Source of the DNA: Gammaproteobacteria bacterium
Lineage (GTDB): Bacteria; Pseudomonadota; Gammaproteobacteria; BMS3Bbin11
Reading direction: 5' to 3'
DNA length: 5,160 bases
Assembly: GCA_030636465.1 (NCBI GenBank)
Contig: DAOVWW010000137.1
Location: 1-5,160, forward strand
Below the pieces are notes generated by a model that saw nothing but the letters and a program-made list of their open reading frames with translations, was not told the DNA's origin and searched no databases. The translations under genes were made by a program, and so were the position numbers. Position 1 is the first letter of the stretch, and each line of letters begins with the position of its first letter. Below, in pieces: positions 1-5,160 of this stretch.

Positions 1-1
1 T

Positions 2-763
2 TATCTGTTAAGTGGTTCAACAGCGGACAGCAATGTGGTCTATAACAATAGAATAGGGATTGCATTATTTAATTCAGGCAATATTATCAGGGACAATCAG
101 GTCTATGCTAACTTTGAGAAGGGGATTTATAGCTCAGGTCAATATAATGAGATTATTGGCAATCAGGTTTATTCCAATAAAATAGGTATAGAAGAGAGCG
201 GATACAATGATACTTTAAATAATAATCTGGTCTATGCCAATACCGAAATGGCTTTGAAAGTGACTAGAAATAATAATCTTATTATTAATAATACCTTTTA
301 CCAGTCTGTCGGTGATGCGGTTAAATTAACCAGCAACGCGACAGGAACAACCCTGCAAAATAATATTCTATGGGTCGATGCCGGTAATTTACTGAACATA
401 GACAGTAGTAGCCAAACAGGCTTTAACAGCGACTATAACCTGTTTTATCAGGGAGCTAACCCAGAAGCAGTCAATATCGCCCTATGGGGGAGTACGCAAC
501 TCGCCACCCTGGCAGACTGGCAAACTCAAACCGCACAGGGTGCAAATAGTTTAAGTACCAACCCTGATTTTATCGATATAGACGGTGCCGACAATATACT
601 CGGTGAACAAAACCTCCCCGAAGGCAACGGATCTGATGATAACTTCAACCTAAGCCCACTCTCACCCGCCATAGATAGTGCCAATGCCTTTGTCGCGCCC
701 AAAGAGGATTTACTCAATCGCCCACGTCATGATGACCTCAGCACAGCAAATACTGGAATCGGC
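2..763 (+). other. Right-handed parallel beta-helix domain (PbH1/NosD-like rungs) with start of C-terminal cap
   Basis: Res 1-254. The rungs repeat a pattern of the type N-x-V-Y-x-N...G-I, with the VY/FY pair at nt 38, 101, 167, 230 and 296, a step of 21-22 residues. Asn ladders (NNN, INN, LNN, QNN) mark the turns, as in pectate-lyase-like and NosD-like solenoids. The last rungs run to about nt 450. A cap follows with SLSTNPDF, an FNLSPLSPAIDSA motif (about nt 644-682) and then RPRHDDLSTANTGIG (719-763), the usual ending of this class of helix. More rungs probably lie upstream of the window. Such folds bind or cleave polysaccharides or act as adhesin stalks. I see no catalytic residues that would make this an enzyme. 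Confidence 0.85.
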
Positions 764-3700
764 TGGGATCGCTTTGAAGAAACTGACAATAGCAGTAGCT
801 TATTCAGCGAAACCGGTACTGCACAAAACTGGCGCTCAAGCAATAACGTGTGGACATACACCCTGCCATTTACTTTTAGCTTCTATGGCGAAGAATACAG
901 CAGCGTCAAAGTCTCAGCCAATGGCTTTCTGCATTTTGAAGGCTCCGACTCAGCTCATGGCAATACCAACTCACTGACTGAACTACAAAACAACGTGCGT
1001 ATCGCACCACTCTGGGATAATATTTCCACGTCTAGCAACACCGGCGATGATATTTTTATTGATGAAACCATCAGCAACCAAGTCACTCTGCGCTGGAAAG
1101 GCACGGCAGAAGACAGCAACACCCCAGTCAATTTCTCCGTCACTCTATTCAGTAACGGTAACTATCGTTTCGACTACGGCAGTGGCAACACCGGCCTGAG
1201 CCCCACCATCGGCGTTTCGGCAGGTAACAACGACACATTCGTTTTATCCCGCTACAATGGCCTAGCCAACCTAGATTCAGTCAACACAGTCAACTGGGCT
1301 GCACAGCCTGGTCTTAACTACTTTGACATCGGAGCCTACGAATTTCAAGGCGATTCCAATGACAATGCCCCACCACAAGTCACACAGGTCAGTAACCTTC
1401 CAGGAGATGGCGGCAGTACAGCTCTGGCCTTTAGCAGTCTCGCCATAAACTTCAGTGAAACACTTGACCTTATCAGTGCCCGCAGTCCCGCCAACTACCA
1501 ATTAACCGCAGCCGGCCCTGATGCAAGTTTTGATAGCGCAGATGATATTAATATTCCACTGACTCCCGCCTACTCCTTCCCGGAAACCAGCCTGATATTG
1601 CACAGCGAAGATATACTCGCCGAAGGAGACTATCGTCTTAGCCTCTCCGGCACCCGTGCTATCTTTGACACCGCCGGTATTCCCCTAGATGGCAATAATG
1701 ACGGCACTGCGGGAGATGACTATATCCACTTCTTCACGATAGACAGAGGAAATAACAAAACACCTATCGCCAATACTCAAGAACTAAGCCTGCAAGAAGA
1801 TAGCAGCCTAATCATAAGCCTCACTGCCAGCGATGAAGACAGCGATGAGCTTGAGTATAGTATCGTCACAGCTCCGGCGAATGGCAGCCTAAGTAGTATG
1901 GAGCCAGGAGCGCAGGCAGGCAGCTATGAGCTCACCTATACACCAGATAACGACTATAACGGAGTCGATAGCTTTATCTTCCAGGTAGACGATGGAAAAG
2001 CAGGTATTAACACTGCGGTCATTAATCTCAGCATAGCACCGGAAAATGATGCCCCCACTGCTGTAGACCAAAGTATTAGTCTCAATGAAAATGACGCATA
2101 TCTCATCCTGCTCGACATCAATGACATAGAAACGCCACGCGAAGACCTAAGCTTTACCCTGGAAACCGCACCACAACATGGCACACTCACACAAGGCCAG
2201 GCAGGTGCATGGACATATCTGCCCGAGCTTGACTATATCGGCCAGGATAGCTTCAGTTACAGCGTCACTGACTCAGGTGATCCCGATGGCAATGTAGACA
2301 ATATTGCCAGTAGTACCATTGCAACCGTCAGTCTGGATATTATAGATAATAACGGCGCACCTGTGATTGAAGTAATCGCACCACAAATTATCAATGAAGG
2401 TGAGGAATTACACCTTATCGTTAACGCACAAGACCCGAATGAGAAAAATACCCTAAGTTACAGCCTGGATACTGCCCCCGCTGGTGCCACGATAGATACA
2501 GATACGGGTGAATTTAGCTGGACAGCAGGGGATGGAGACAGTGATCGGCAGGTCATCGTCCGAGTCACCGACAACGGCATCCCCAGCCAAAGCGCAACCA
2601 CAAGTTTCAGCATTCATGTCAACAACGTCACACCCAGCATAACGATCTCAGGTAACGCCAGTGTCGCCGAAGACACAAGCTATCAACTATCACTCACGGT
2701 AACAGACCCAGGGCAGGAAAACATCAATACCTGGCGTATAGACTGGGGTGATGGTAATGTACAAAACCTAACGGCTCAACCCGACACGATTGAACACACC
2801 TACTCCAACGCTGGCAACTACAGCATACTCGCTACAGTCATTGATGAAGATGGCAGCCATACAAGTAACAGTCTTGACATTAATGTCATCGGGCTATCTA
2901 GCTTGCGGGTGATAAACAGCAGCCTTAATGCCGGCTTACTCAGAGCCGAATTCAGCGAAGCCGTGGATGCCGGCGTCATTAATCTCTACCAAACTGCAAG
3001 CGGCGGGCAGGGAGCAGCCGACCTAAGCTTGGTTGGCAATAATACAGGACTCATAAACGGCACACTGTTACTCGACAACAACCTCCAAGGCTTTAGCTTT
3101 ATACCGACAGGTGACCCGTTACAAGCCGACACCTATACCCTAACGCTACGTAGTGGTGCAGGAGGCTTTGCTAATACGGTTGGTCAGTCCATGGATGGCG
3201 ACAGCGATGGAACTCCCGGCGGTGATTACGTCACCACGTTTACCCTCGGAGACCCCAGTGCCAGCCCCGTACCCTATATCAGCTTTCCAGACTTTAGCCG
3301 AGGTACAGGGCAGGCCATCAATATCCCCGCCACCACCACAGGGCTACCACTCACATTAAGTGATGGCGCAGGGATAAACTCAATCTCCTTCACCCTCAAC
3401 TATAATCCCGCACTACTTACTTTACACAGCGTCAATCCCAGCACAGACTTTCCCGTTGGTGCCGGCATCAATGCAGATTTAAGCACTCCTGGAATAGCCC
3501 ATATCAGCATCAATGCAAACAGTCCCTTCGGAGCAGGTGCGCAACAACTTATCAGACTTGATGCCAGCGTTCCCGAAAATGCTCCCTACGGTGCCAAACA
3601 CATCCTGGATATCAGCAACCTAAGCCTAAATCAAGGACAAATCACCGGTATAGCCGATGATGCGCTACATGTTGTCAACTACCTCGGTGATACCACAGGC

Positions 3701-4933
3701 AGTGGCGACTACAGCTCTCTAGATGGACAATACATACTACGCCTCGCCCTAGGCCTGGATAGTGGTTTTGCCTCAGCCCCCAATGTTGACCCGCTTATCA
3801 TCGGAGATACCACTGGAAATGAACGCATTAGTGCCCTGGATGCTTCAAGAATATTGCAGCAAATAGGTAATATCGAACAACCCAATATTATCCCGCTCCC
3901 CAGTCTAGCTCAGCCTATCGACTTTGCAGGCCTTGATCCAACACTTAGCATGCCCACAGCCCTAAGTGGCAAAGCAGGCGAGCTGATAACAATCCCGCTA
4001 TCAATAGATACGCTACCCAGTGGCCTGGAGGCGGTCAATCTACAAATAGCCTATGACAGTAACACACTCGAATTACAAACCACCCAGGCCATAGGAATCG
4101 CTGCAGAACGCCTAGAGTTTTACCATGCAGATACACACACACCTGGCAAAATAAGTATCGACATGAGTACAGCCTACGGCACAGGAGAGATCGTAGAAGA
4201 CGGTGGCGACTTACTCGAAATGACATTTAAAATAAAACAAGAGGCAACTGTAGGCACAAGTTTGATTGATCTGCAATCAGCCCGCCTTAATGATGGTCAC
4301 TACTTACTCATCCCTGAGCCAGTCATCGGGCAGGACGGCACCGATGGACTGATTACTATCGAAGCAGTGCAGCTACTTCAAAAAGAAGAACAGCCAGCGG
4401 ATGAAGCAACAAAACCAGAAGCAGAAGCAGAAATAGCAATAGCAATAGCAATAGAACCAGAAACAGAAACAGAAGCAGAAACAGAAGCAGAAACAGAAGC
4501 AGAAACAGAAGCAGAAACAGAAGCAGAAACAGAAACAGAAACAGAGCCTCCCATACTTCCAGAAATGCAACCTCAGCCAATTGAAGATGATAGAGAGGAT
4601 ATCACCGCTAGCAAAACAGAAACCAGCCTCATTGAAATGTCTAAGCAGACAAGTGACAATACTATTTCTGACACTGAGACAAACGAAGCAGGTCACAATT
4701 CATTGATAGACTGGAATATACCCGCAGAGCAAAATATAGGAAGGTTAAGCAATGCCTGGCAATACTTCAACAATATGCAGCAAGATCGCTGGAGCATACT
4801 GGATGAAAAAGAAGACAACCCCAATCAAGTCATTCAGATAGAATTATCAAGCAAAGAAGAAACGAACAAAATAAAATTGCAGGAGGAAAAAGTACAACCC
4901 GAATGGTTGAAGTTGAAAGGGATAAGCGGGTAA
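2..4933 (+). CDS. Giant modular surface/secreted protein: beta-helix, Ig/cadherin/PKD and cohesin-dockerin domains (5' partial)
   Basis: The reading frame is open from the first complete codon at nt 2 to a TAA stop at 4931-4933, giving 1,643 codons. The GTG at 35 is probably an internal Val: coding character runs through it to the window edge, no ribosome-binding site precedes it, and it lies inside a beta-helix rung. The true start and export signal are upstream and unseen. Domains in order: beta-helix and cap (res 1-254, resuming about 440-448), inserted nidogen-like sandwich (about 255-439), Ig-like (456-581), two cadherin-like (586-782), He_PIG-like (786-876), PKD (877-964), Ig-like (965-1083), cohesin-like (1092-1228), dockerin-like (1229-1290), cohesin-like (1311-1455), acidic repeat linker (about 1473-1515) and tail (1516-1643). 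There is no Cys, no catalytic motif and no LPXTG, PEP-CTERM or RTX nonapeptide run. An extracellular adhesin or matrix scaffold is inferred. The coding call is near certain; the function is not. Confidence 0.96.
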   Translation, partial: YLLSGSTADSNVVYNNRIGIALFNSGNIIRDNQVYANFEKGIYSSGQYNEIIGNQVYSNKIGIEESGYNDTLNNNLVYANTEMALKVTRNNNLIINNTFYQSVGDAVKLTSNATGTTLQNNILWVDAGNLLNIDSSSQTGFNSDYNLFYQGANPEAVNIALWGSTQLATLADWQTQTAQGANSLSTNPDFIDIDGADNILGEQNLPEGNGSDDNFNLSPLSPAIDSANAFVAPKEDLLNRPRHDDLSTANTGIGWDRFEETDNSSSLFSETGTAQNWRSSNNVWTYTLPFTFSFYGEEYSSVKVSANGFLHFEGSDSAHGNTNSLTELQNNVRIAPLWDNISTSSNTGDDIFIDETISNQVTLRWKGTAEDSNTPVNFSVTLFSNGNYRFDYGSGNTGLSPTIGVSAGNNDTFVLSRYNGLANLDSVNTVNWAAQPGLNYFDIGAYEFQGDSNDNAPPQVTQVSNLPGDGGSTALAFSSLAINFSETLDLISARSPANYQLTAAGPDASFDSADDINIPLTPAYSFPETSLILHSEDILAEGDYRLSLSGTRAIFDTAGIPLDGNNDGTAGDDYIHFFTIDRGNNKTPIANTQELSLQEDSSLIISLTASDEDSDELEYSIVTAPANGSLSSMEPGAQAGSYELTYTPDNDYNGVDSFIFQVDDGKAGINTAVINLSIAPENDAPTAVDQSISLNENDAYLILLDINDIETPREDLSFTLETAPQHGTLTQGQAGAWTYLPELDYIGQDSFSYSVTDSGDPDGNVDNIASSTIATVSLDIIDNNGAPVIEVIAPQIINEGEELHLIVNAQDPNEKNTLSYSLDTAPAGATIDTDTGEFSWTAGDGDSDRQVIVRVTDNGIPSQSATTSFSIHVNNVTPSITISGNASVAEDTSYQLSLTVTDPGQENINTWRIDWGDGNVQNLTAQPDTIEHTYSNAGNYSILATVIDEDGSHTSNSLDINVIGLSSLRVINSSLNAGLLRAEFSEAVDAGVINLYQTASGGQGAADLSLVGNNTGLINGTLLLDNNLQGFSFIPTGDPLQADTYTLTLRSGAGGFANTVGQSMDGDSDGTPGGDYVTTFTLGDPSASPVPYISFPDFSRGTGQAINIPATTTGLPLTLSDGAGINSISFTLNYNPALLTLHSVNPSTDFPVGAGINADLSTPGIAHISINANSPFGAGAQQLIRLDASVPENAPYGAKHILDISNLSLNQGQITGIADDALHVVNYLGDTTGSGDYSSLDGQYILRLALGLDSGFASAPNVDPLIIGDTTGNERISALDASRILQQIGNIEQPNIIPLPSLAQPIDFAGLDPTLSMPTALSGKAGELITIPLSIDTLPSGLEAVNLQIAYDSNTLELQTTQAIGIAAERLEFYHADTHTPGKISIDMSTAYGTGEIVEDGGDLLEMTFKIKQEATVGTSLIDLQSARLNDGHYLLIPEPVIGQDGTDGLITIEAVQLLQKEEQPADEATKPEAEAEIAIAIAIEPETETEAETEAETEAETEAETEAETETETEPPILPEMQPQPIEDDREDITASKTETSLIEMSKQTSDNTISDTETNEAGHNSLIDWNIPAEQNIGRLSNAWQYFNNMQQDRWSILDEKEDNPNQVIQIELSSKEETNKIKLQEEKVQPEWLKLKGISG
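764..1318 (+). other. Nidogen-like beta-sandwich domain inserted in the beta-helix cap
   Basis: Res about 255-439. The stretch contains LPFTFSFYGEEYSSVKVSANGFLHF, split here as LPFTFSFYG and then VSANGFLHF, followed by IAPLWDNIS, VTLRWKG, a strand with FSVTLFSNGNYRFDYG, and a terminal IGVSAG. This order (FYG, S-x-NGF, I-A-P-x-W-D, then N-G-x-x-x-F-x-Y-G and the GVSAG strand) is typical of the nidogen-like sandwich found in many bacterial exoproteins. It sits between two halves of a beta-helix cap motif, so it looks like an insertion. A ligand cannot be predicted. Confidence 0.72.
1319..1366 (+). other. Second half of beta-helix cap (DIGAYEF motif)
   Basis: The motif DIGAYEF is encoded at 1325-1345, followed by QGDSND. 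In comparable beta-helix proteins, DIGAYEF closely follows an R-x-DDP-x-x-x-NTG-type stretch. Here it is about 185 residues downstream of RPRHDDLSTANTGIG, which is why the intervening domain is read as nested. This is motif recognition from general knowledge of the family, not an alignment. Confidence 0.6.
1367..1744 (+). other. SbsA/Big_5-type bacterial Ig-like domain, copy 1
   Basis: Res 456-581. It starts at APPQV and includes a LAINFSETLD strand typical of SbsA-type Ig domains, an SPANYQL strand, a DASFDSADDI loop, an AEGDYRLSLSG strand and a closing motif LDGNNDGTAGDDYIHFFTID (1685-1744). The closing motif recurs at 3191-3247 in the second copy. Such domains serve as structural spacers in surface proteins, and the acidic Asp-rich loop could bind calcium (inference). 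Confidence 0.7.
1757..2347 (+). other. Two tandem cadherin-like (Cadherin_5/Big_9-type) domains
   Basis: Res 586-782. Copy 1 (about 1757-2044) has the signature YTPDNDYNGVDSFIFQVDDG starting at 1937. Copy 2 (about 2048-2347) has the matching YLPELDYIGQDSFSYSV starting at 2216. Each copy opens with a short Pro-containing link followed by an acidic strand (TPIANTQELSLQED; APTAVDQSISLNEND). Copy 2 carries a longer acidic loop (DSGDPDGNVDN). These domains are usually calcium-stabilised stalk or adhesion modules in large bacterial surface proteins. Confidence 0.8.
2357..2629 (+). other. Putative-Ig (He_PIG-like) domain
   Basis: Res 786-876. The diagnostic stretch PAGATIDTDTGEFSWT is encoded at 2477-2524. 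It matches the P-x-G-A-x-I-D-x-x-T-G-x-F-x-W-T pattern of He_PIG/putative-Ig domains. It is followed by a DGDSDRQVIVRVTDNG strand-and-loop that ends in the SIHVNNV strand. It continues the stalk of the cadherin-like pair and precedes the PKD domain directly. Confidence 0.78.
2630..2893 (+). other. PKD domain
   Basis: Res 877-964. The PKD hallmark WGDG is at 2744-2755 (within WRIDWGDGN), followed by the HTYSNAGNYSI strand from 2795 (consensus H-x-Y-x-x-x-G-x-Y) and a closing VIDEDGSHTSNSLDINV strand. The length, about 88 residues, is normal for PKD. In secreted bacterial proteins PKD domains act as spacers or carbohydrate/protein-binding modules. Confidence 0.85.
2894..3250 (+). other. SbsA/Big_5-type bacterial Ig-like domain, copy 2
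   Basis: Res 965-1083. It has the same layout as copy 1: an opening strand containing LRAEFSEAVD (compare AINFSETLD), a central strand region, an ADTYTLTLRSG strand (compare AEGDYRLSLSG) and the closing motif MDGDSDGTPGGDYVTTFTL (3191-3247). The two copies flank the cadherin/He_PIG/PKD block and appear to be divergent homologues. Confidence 0.66.
3275..3685 (+). other. Cohesin-like domain, copy 1
   Basis: Res about 1092-1228. It has the pattern G-x-x-I-N-I-P-A, then INSISFTLNYNPALLTLHSV (the usual strand with a Y-[DN]-P turn followed by a L-x-L-x-x-V strand), then a TPGIAHISIN strand and a LIRLDASVP strand. This is the typical order of a cohesin or cohesin-like carbohydrate-binding-type sandwich. 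It aligns by eye with copy 2 downstream. The dockerin-like segment begins directly after it. Confidence 0.68.
3686..3871 (+). other. Dockerin-like pair of EF-hand-type calcium loops
   Basis: Res 1229-1290. Two 12-residue loops follow the dockerin I spacing: loop 1 (DTTGSGDYSSLD, 3689-3724) and loop 2 (DTTGNERISALD, 3806-3841), each preceded by Gly and followed by a helix (GQYILRLALGL; ASRILQQIG). They are 39 residues apart. Asp at loop positions 1 and 12 is kept, while positions 3 and 5 are Thr and Ser/Asn in place of the canonical Asn/Asp. Calcium affinity may therefore be weaker (inference). Dockerins normally bind cohesins, and here cohesin-like domains flank it in the same chain. Confidence 0.75.
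3932..4366 (+). other. Cohesin-like domain, copy 2
   Basis: Res about 1311-1455. It opens with G-x-x-I-T-I-P-L-S, then AVNLQIAYDSNTLELQTT, then HTPGKISIDMSTAYGTGE, LLEMTFKIK, and the closing LNDGHYLL and DGLITIEA strands. The order of elements matches copy 1 (GQAINIP / TLNYNP / TPGIAHISI / LSLNQGQI), so the two are probably duplicated and diverged. Between the dockerin-like segment and this copy is a short Pro-rich link (PNIIPLPSLAQP). Confidence 0.68.
4418..4546 (+). repeat. In-frame 6/12-bp tandem repeat encoding Glu-Thr/Glu-Ala linker
   Basis: The stretch is built from 6-bp units of the forms gaagca, gaaaca and atagca. From 4466 to 4525 there are five perfect consecutive copies of the 12-mer gaaacagaagca. 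Around them are gaagca copies (4418-4429), three atagca units plus ata (4433-4453) and gaaaca copies (4526-4543). The product is an acidic, alternating Glu-Thr/Glu-Ala linker interrupted by Ile-Ala-Ile-Ala-Ile-Ala-Ile. Because the unit is a multiple of three, gain or loss of copies changes linker length without a frameshift. The antisense Phe/Cys- and Leu-rich reading frames here are by-products of the repeat. Confidence 0.93.
4547..4930 (+). other. Unrecognised charged C-terminal tail
   Basis: Res 1516-1643. The tail starts with a Pro-rich stretch, then a Ser/Thr/Glu/Asp-rich segment, then a short region with spaced aromatic residues (SLIDW, NAWQYF, DRWSIL), and ends in a Lys/Glu-rich segment closing with PEWLKLKGISG. 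No transmembrane helix, sorting motif, beta-barrel strand series or RTX repeat is visible. The position is where a type I secretion signal or a surface-retention element could lie, but nothing here proves either. It is probably largely disordered apart from the aromatic segment. Confidence 0.5.
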
Positions 4934-4958
4934 TGCCTAAGTCTGTTTCGGTCTAAAG

Positions 4959-5012
4959 TGTAGGTTGGTTGAGGTTTTTTACTGCGTAGCATTAAAAAAT
5001 GAAACCTAACAT
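4959..5012. repeat. Imperfect inverted repeat, degenerate TAGGTTGGGTT-type intergenic element
   Basis: The outer arms are taggtt (4961-4966) and aaccta (5003-5008), extended by tg (4959-4960) against ca (5010-5011) with one bulged base. The inner arms are tttttta (4975-4981) and taaaaaa (4993-4999), followed after one mismatch by tgc (4983-4985) against gca (4989-4991) around a gta loop. The flanks read like the TAGGTTGGGTTGAG...AAACCCAACATGGCGG repeats scattered between genes in many proteobacteria, with decay in both arms. It begins 25 nt after the stop codon and could also end or stabilise the transcript, although the T-run lies inside the stem and not after it. Confidence 0.6.
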
Positions 5013-5160
5013 GGCGGAGTAAAAATATTGGGTGCTATCCACAGCACTTGATAAATGCACTCAGGCTAGCCAAATAAAAGGGTAAGGAATGAATGCATAG
5101 GAAAGACCAGAGAAGGTCAGAAAAACAAAGGTCACGAGAATAAATCAAAATCAAAAACAA
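5013..5160. other. Purine-rich non-coding stretch, no gene seen
   Basis: Forward frames are broken by frequent stops, and the few ATG codons open frames of only a few codons (for example ATG-AAT-GCA-TAG). A small hairpin is possible at gtgct (5032-5036) and agcac (5043-5047) with a 6-nt loop, and another at gacc (5105-5108) and ggtc (5115-5118). Neither is followed by a T-run. No tRNA-like structure or convincing promoter was found. The stretch may be a leader or spacer for a gene beyond the window. Confidence 0.5.

Noticed and set aside
35..37. GTG as the true start of the large gene
   Set aside because: The frame is open to the window edge with the same beta-helix character, there is no Shine-Dalgarno sequence upstream, and starting here would cut through a rung.
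678..977. Plus-strand 99-codon frame overlapping the large gene
   Set aside because: It lies wholly inside the well-supported nidogen-like and cap region in another frame, has no domain pattern and no ribosome-binding site.
4356..4696. Two overlapping minus-strand open frames with Leu/Phe and Phe/Cys repeats
   Set aside because: They are the reverse complement of the in-frame GAA/ACA/GCA repeat, which lacks stops in antisense. Their composition is pure repeat and the + strand frame is clearly coding through here.
4933..4956. ATG overlapping the stop (taATG) with a 7-codon frame
   Set aside because: It is too short, with no conserved feature. The overlap looks accidental.
4975..5000. Rho-independent terminator
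   Set aside because: The stem is mostly A/T pairs and the T-run is in the 5' arm. No T-tract follows the 3' arm, so it does not meet the usual form on the + strand.
5048..5076. Possible promoter with a TTGATA -35 box
   Set aside because: No good -10 hexamer lies at 16-18 bp and no gene start is seen downstream in the window.
5035..5160. Minus-strand frame open from the right edge to a TAG at 5037-5035 (about 41 codons), possibly the end of a convergent gene
   Set aside because: The product would be Leu/Phe/Ser/Cys-rich, as expected from the antisense of A-rich DNA, with no recognisable motif. It cannot be excluded without sequence to the right.

Overview
The window is almost entirely one very large protein-coding gene on the + strand. 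It is open at the left edge, so its start and any signal peptide lie upstream, and it ends at a TAA stop at 4931-4933. The visible 1,643 codons encode a modular, acidic, cysteine-free surface or secreted protein. Residue numbers here count the first complete codon (nt 2) as residue 1. A further 227 nt of non-coding DNA follows the gene.

The layout from N to C is: (1) a right-handed parallel beta-helix with asparagine-rich rungs of 21-22 residues, and its C-terminal cap; (2) a nidogen-like beta-sandwich that appears to be inserted inside that cap, because a typical cap motif reads on both sides of it; (3) an SbsA-type Ig-like domain; (4) two cadherin-like domains, a putative-Ig (He_PIG-like) domain and a PKD domain; (5) a second SbsA-type Ig-like domain; (6) a cohesin-like domain, a dockerin-like pair of calcium loops and a second cohesin-like domain; (7) a Glu/Thr/Ala linker encoded by a hexanucleotide/dodecanucleotide tandem repeat; (8) a charged C-terminal tail of about 128 residues that I do not recognise. 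All domain calls come from reading motifs, not from profile searches.

After the stop there is an imperfect inverted repeat (about 4959-5012). It resembles the degenerate TAGGTTGGGTT...AACCCAACA intergenic repeats common in proteobacteria. The remainder, to 5160, is purine-rich with no convincing gene.

The domain set and the intergenic repeat fit a Gram-negative, probably aquatic gammaproteobacterium of moderate GC. That assignment is an inference, and no marker gene is present to confirm it. No enzyme, operon partner, secretion apparatus, RNA gene, CRISPR array or mobile-element gene is visible. The likely role is adhesion, or scaffolding in the extracellular matrix or at the cell surface. 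The points most worth a second look are the nested domain, the cohesin-dockerin-cohesin arrangement within one chain, and the length-variable linker repeat. I do not see a clearly new multi-gene system here.
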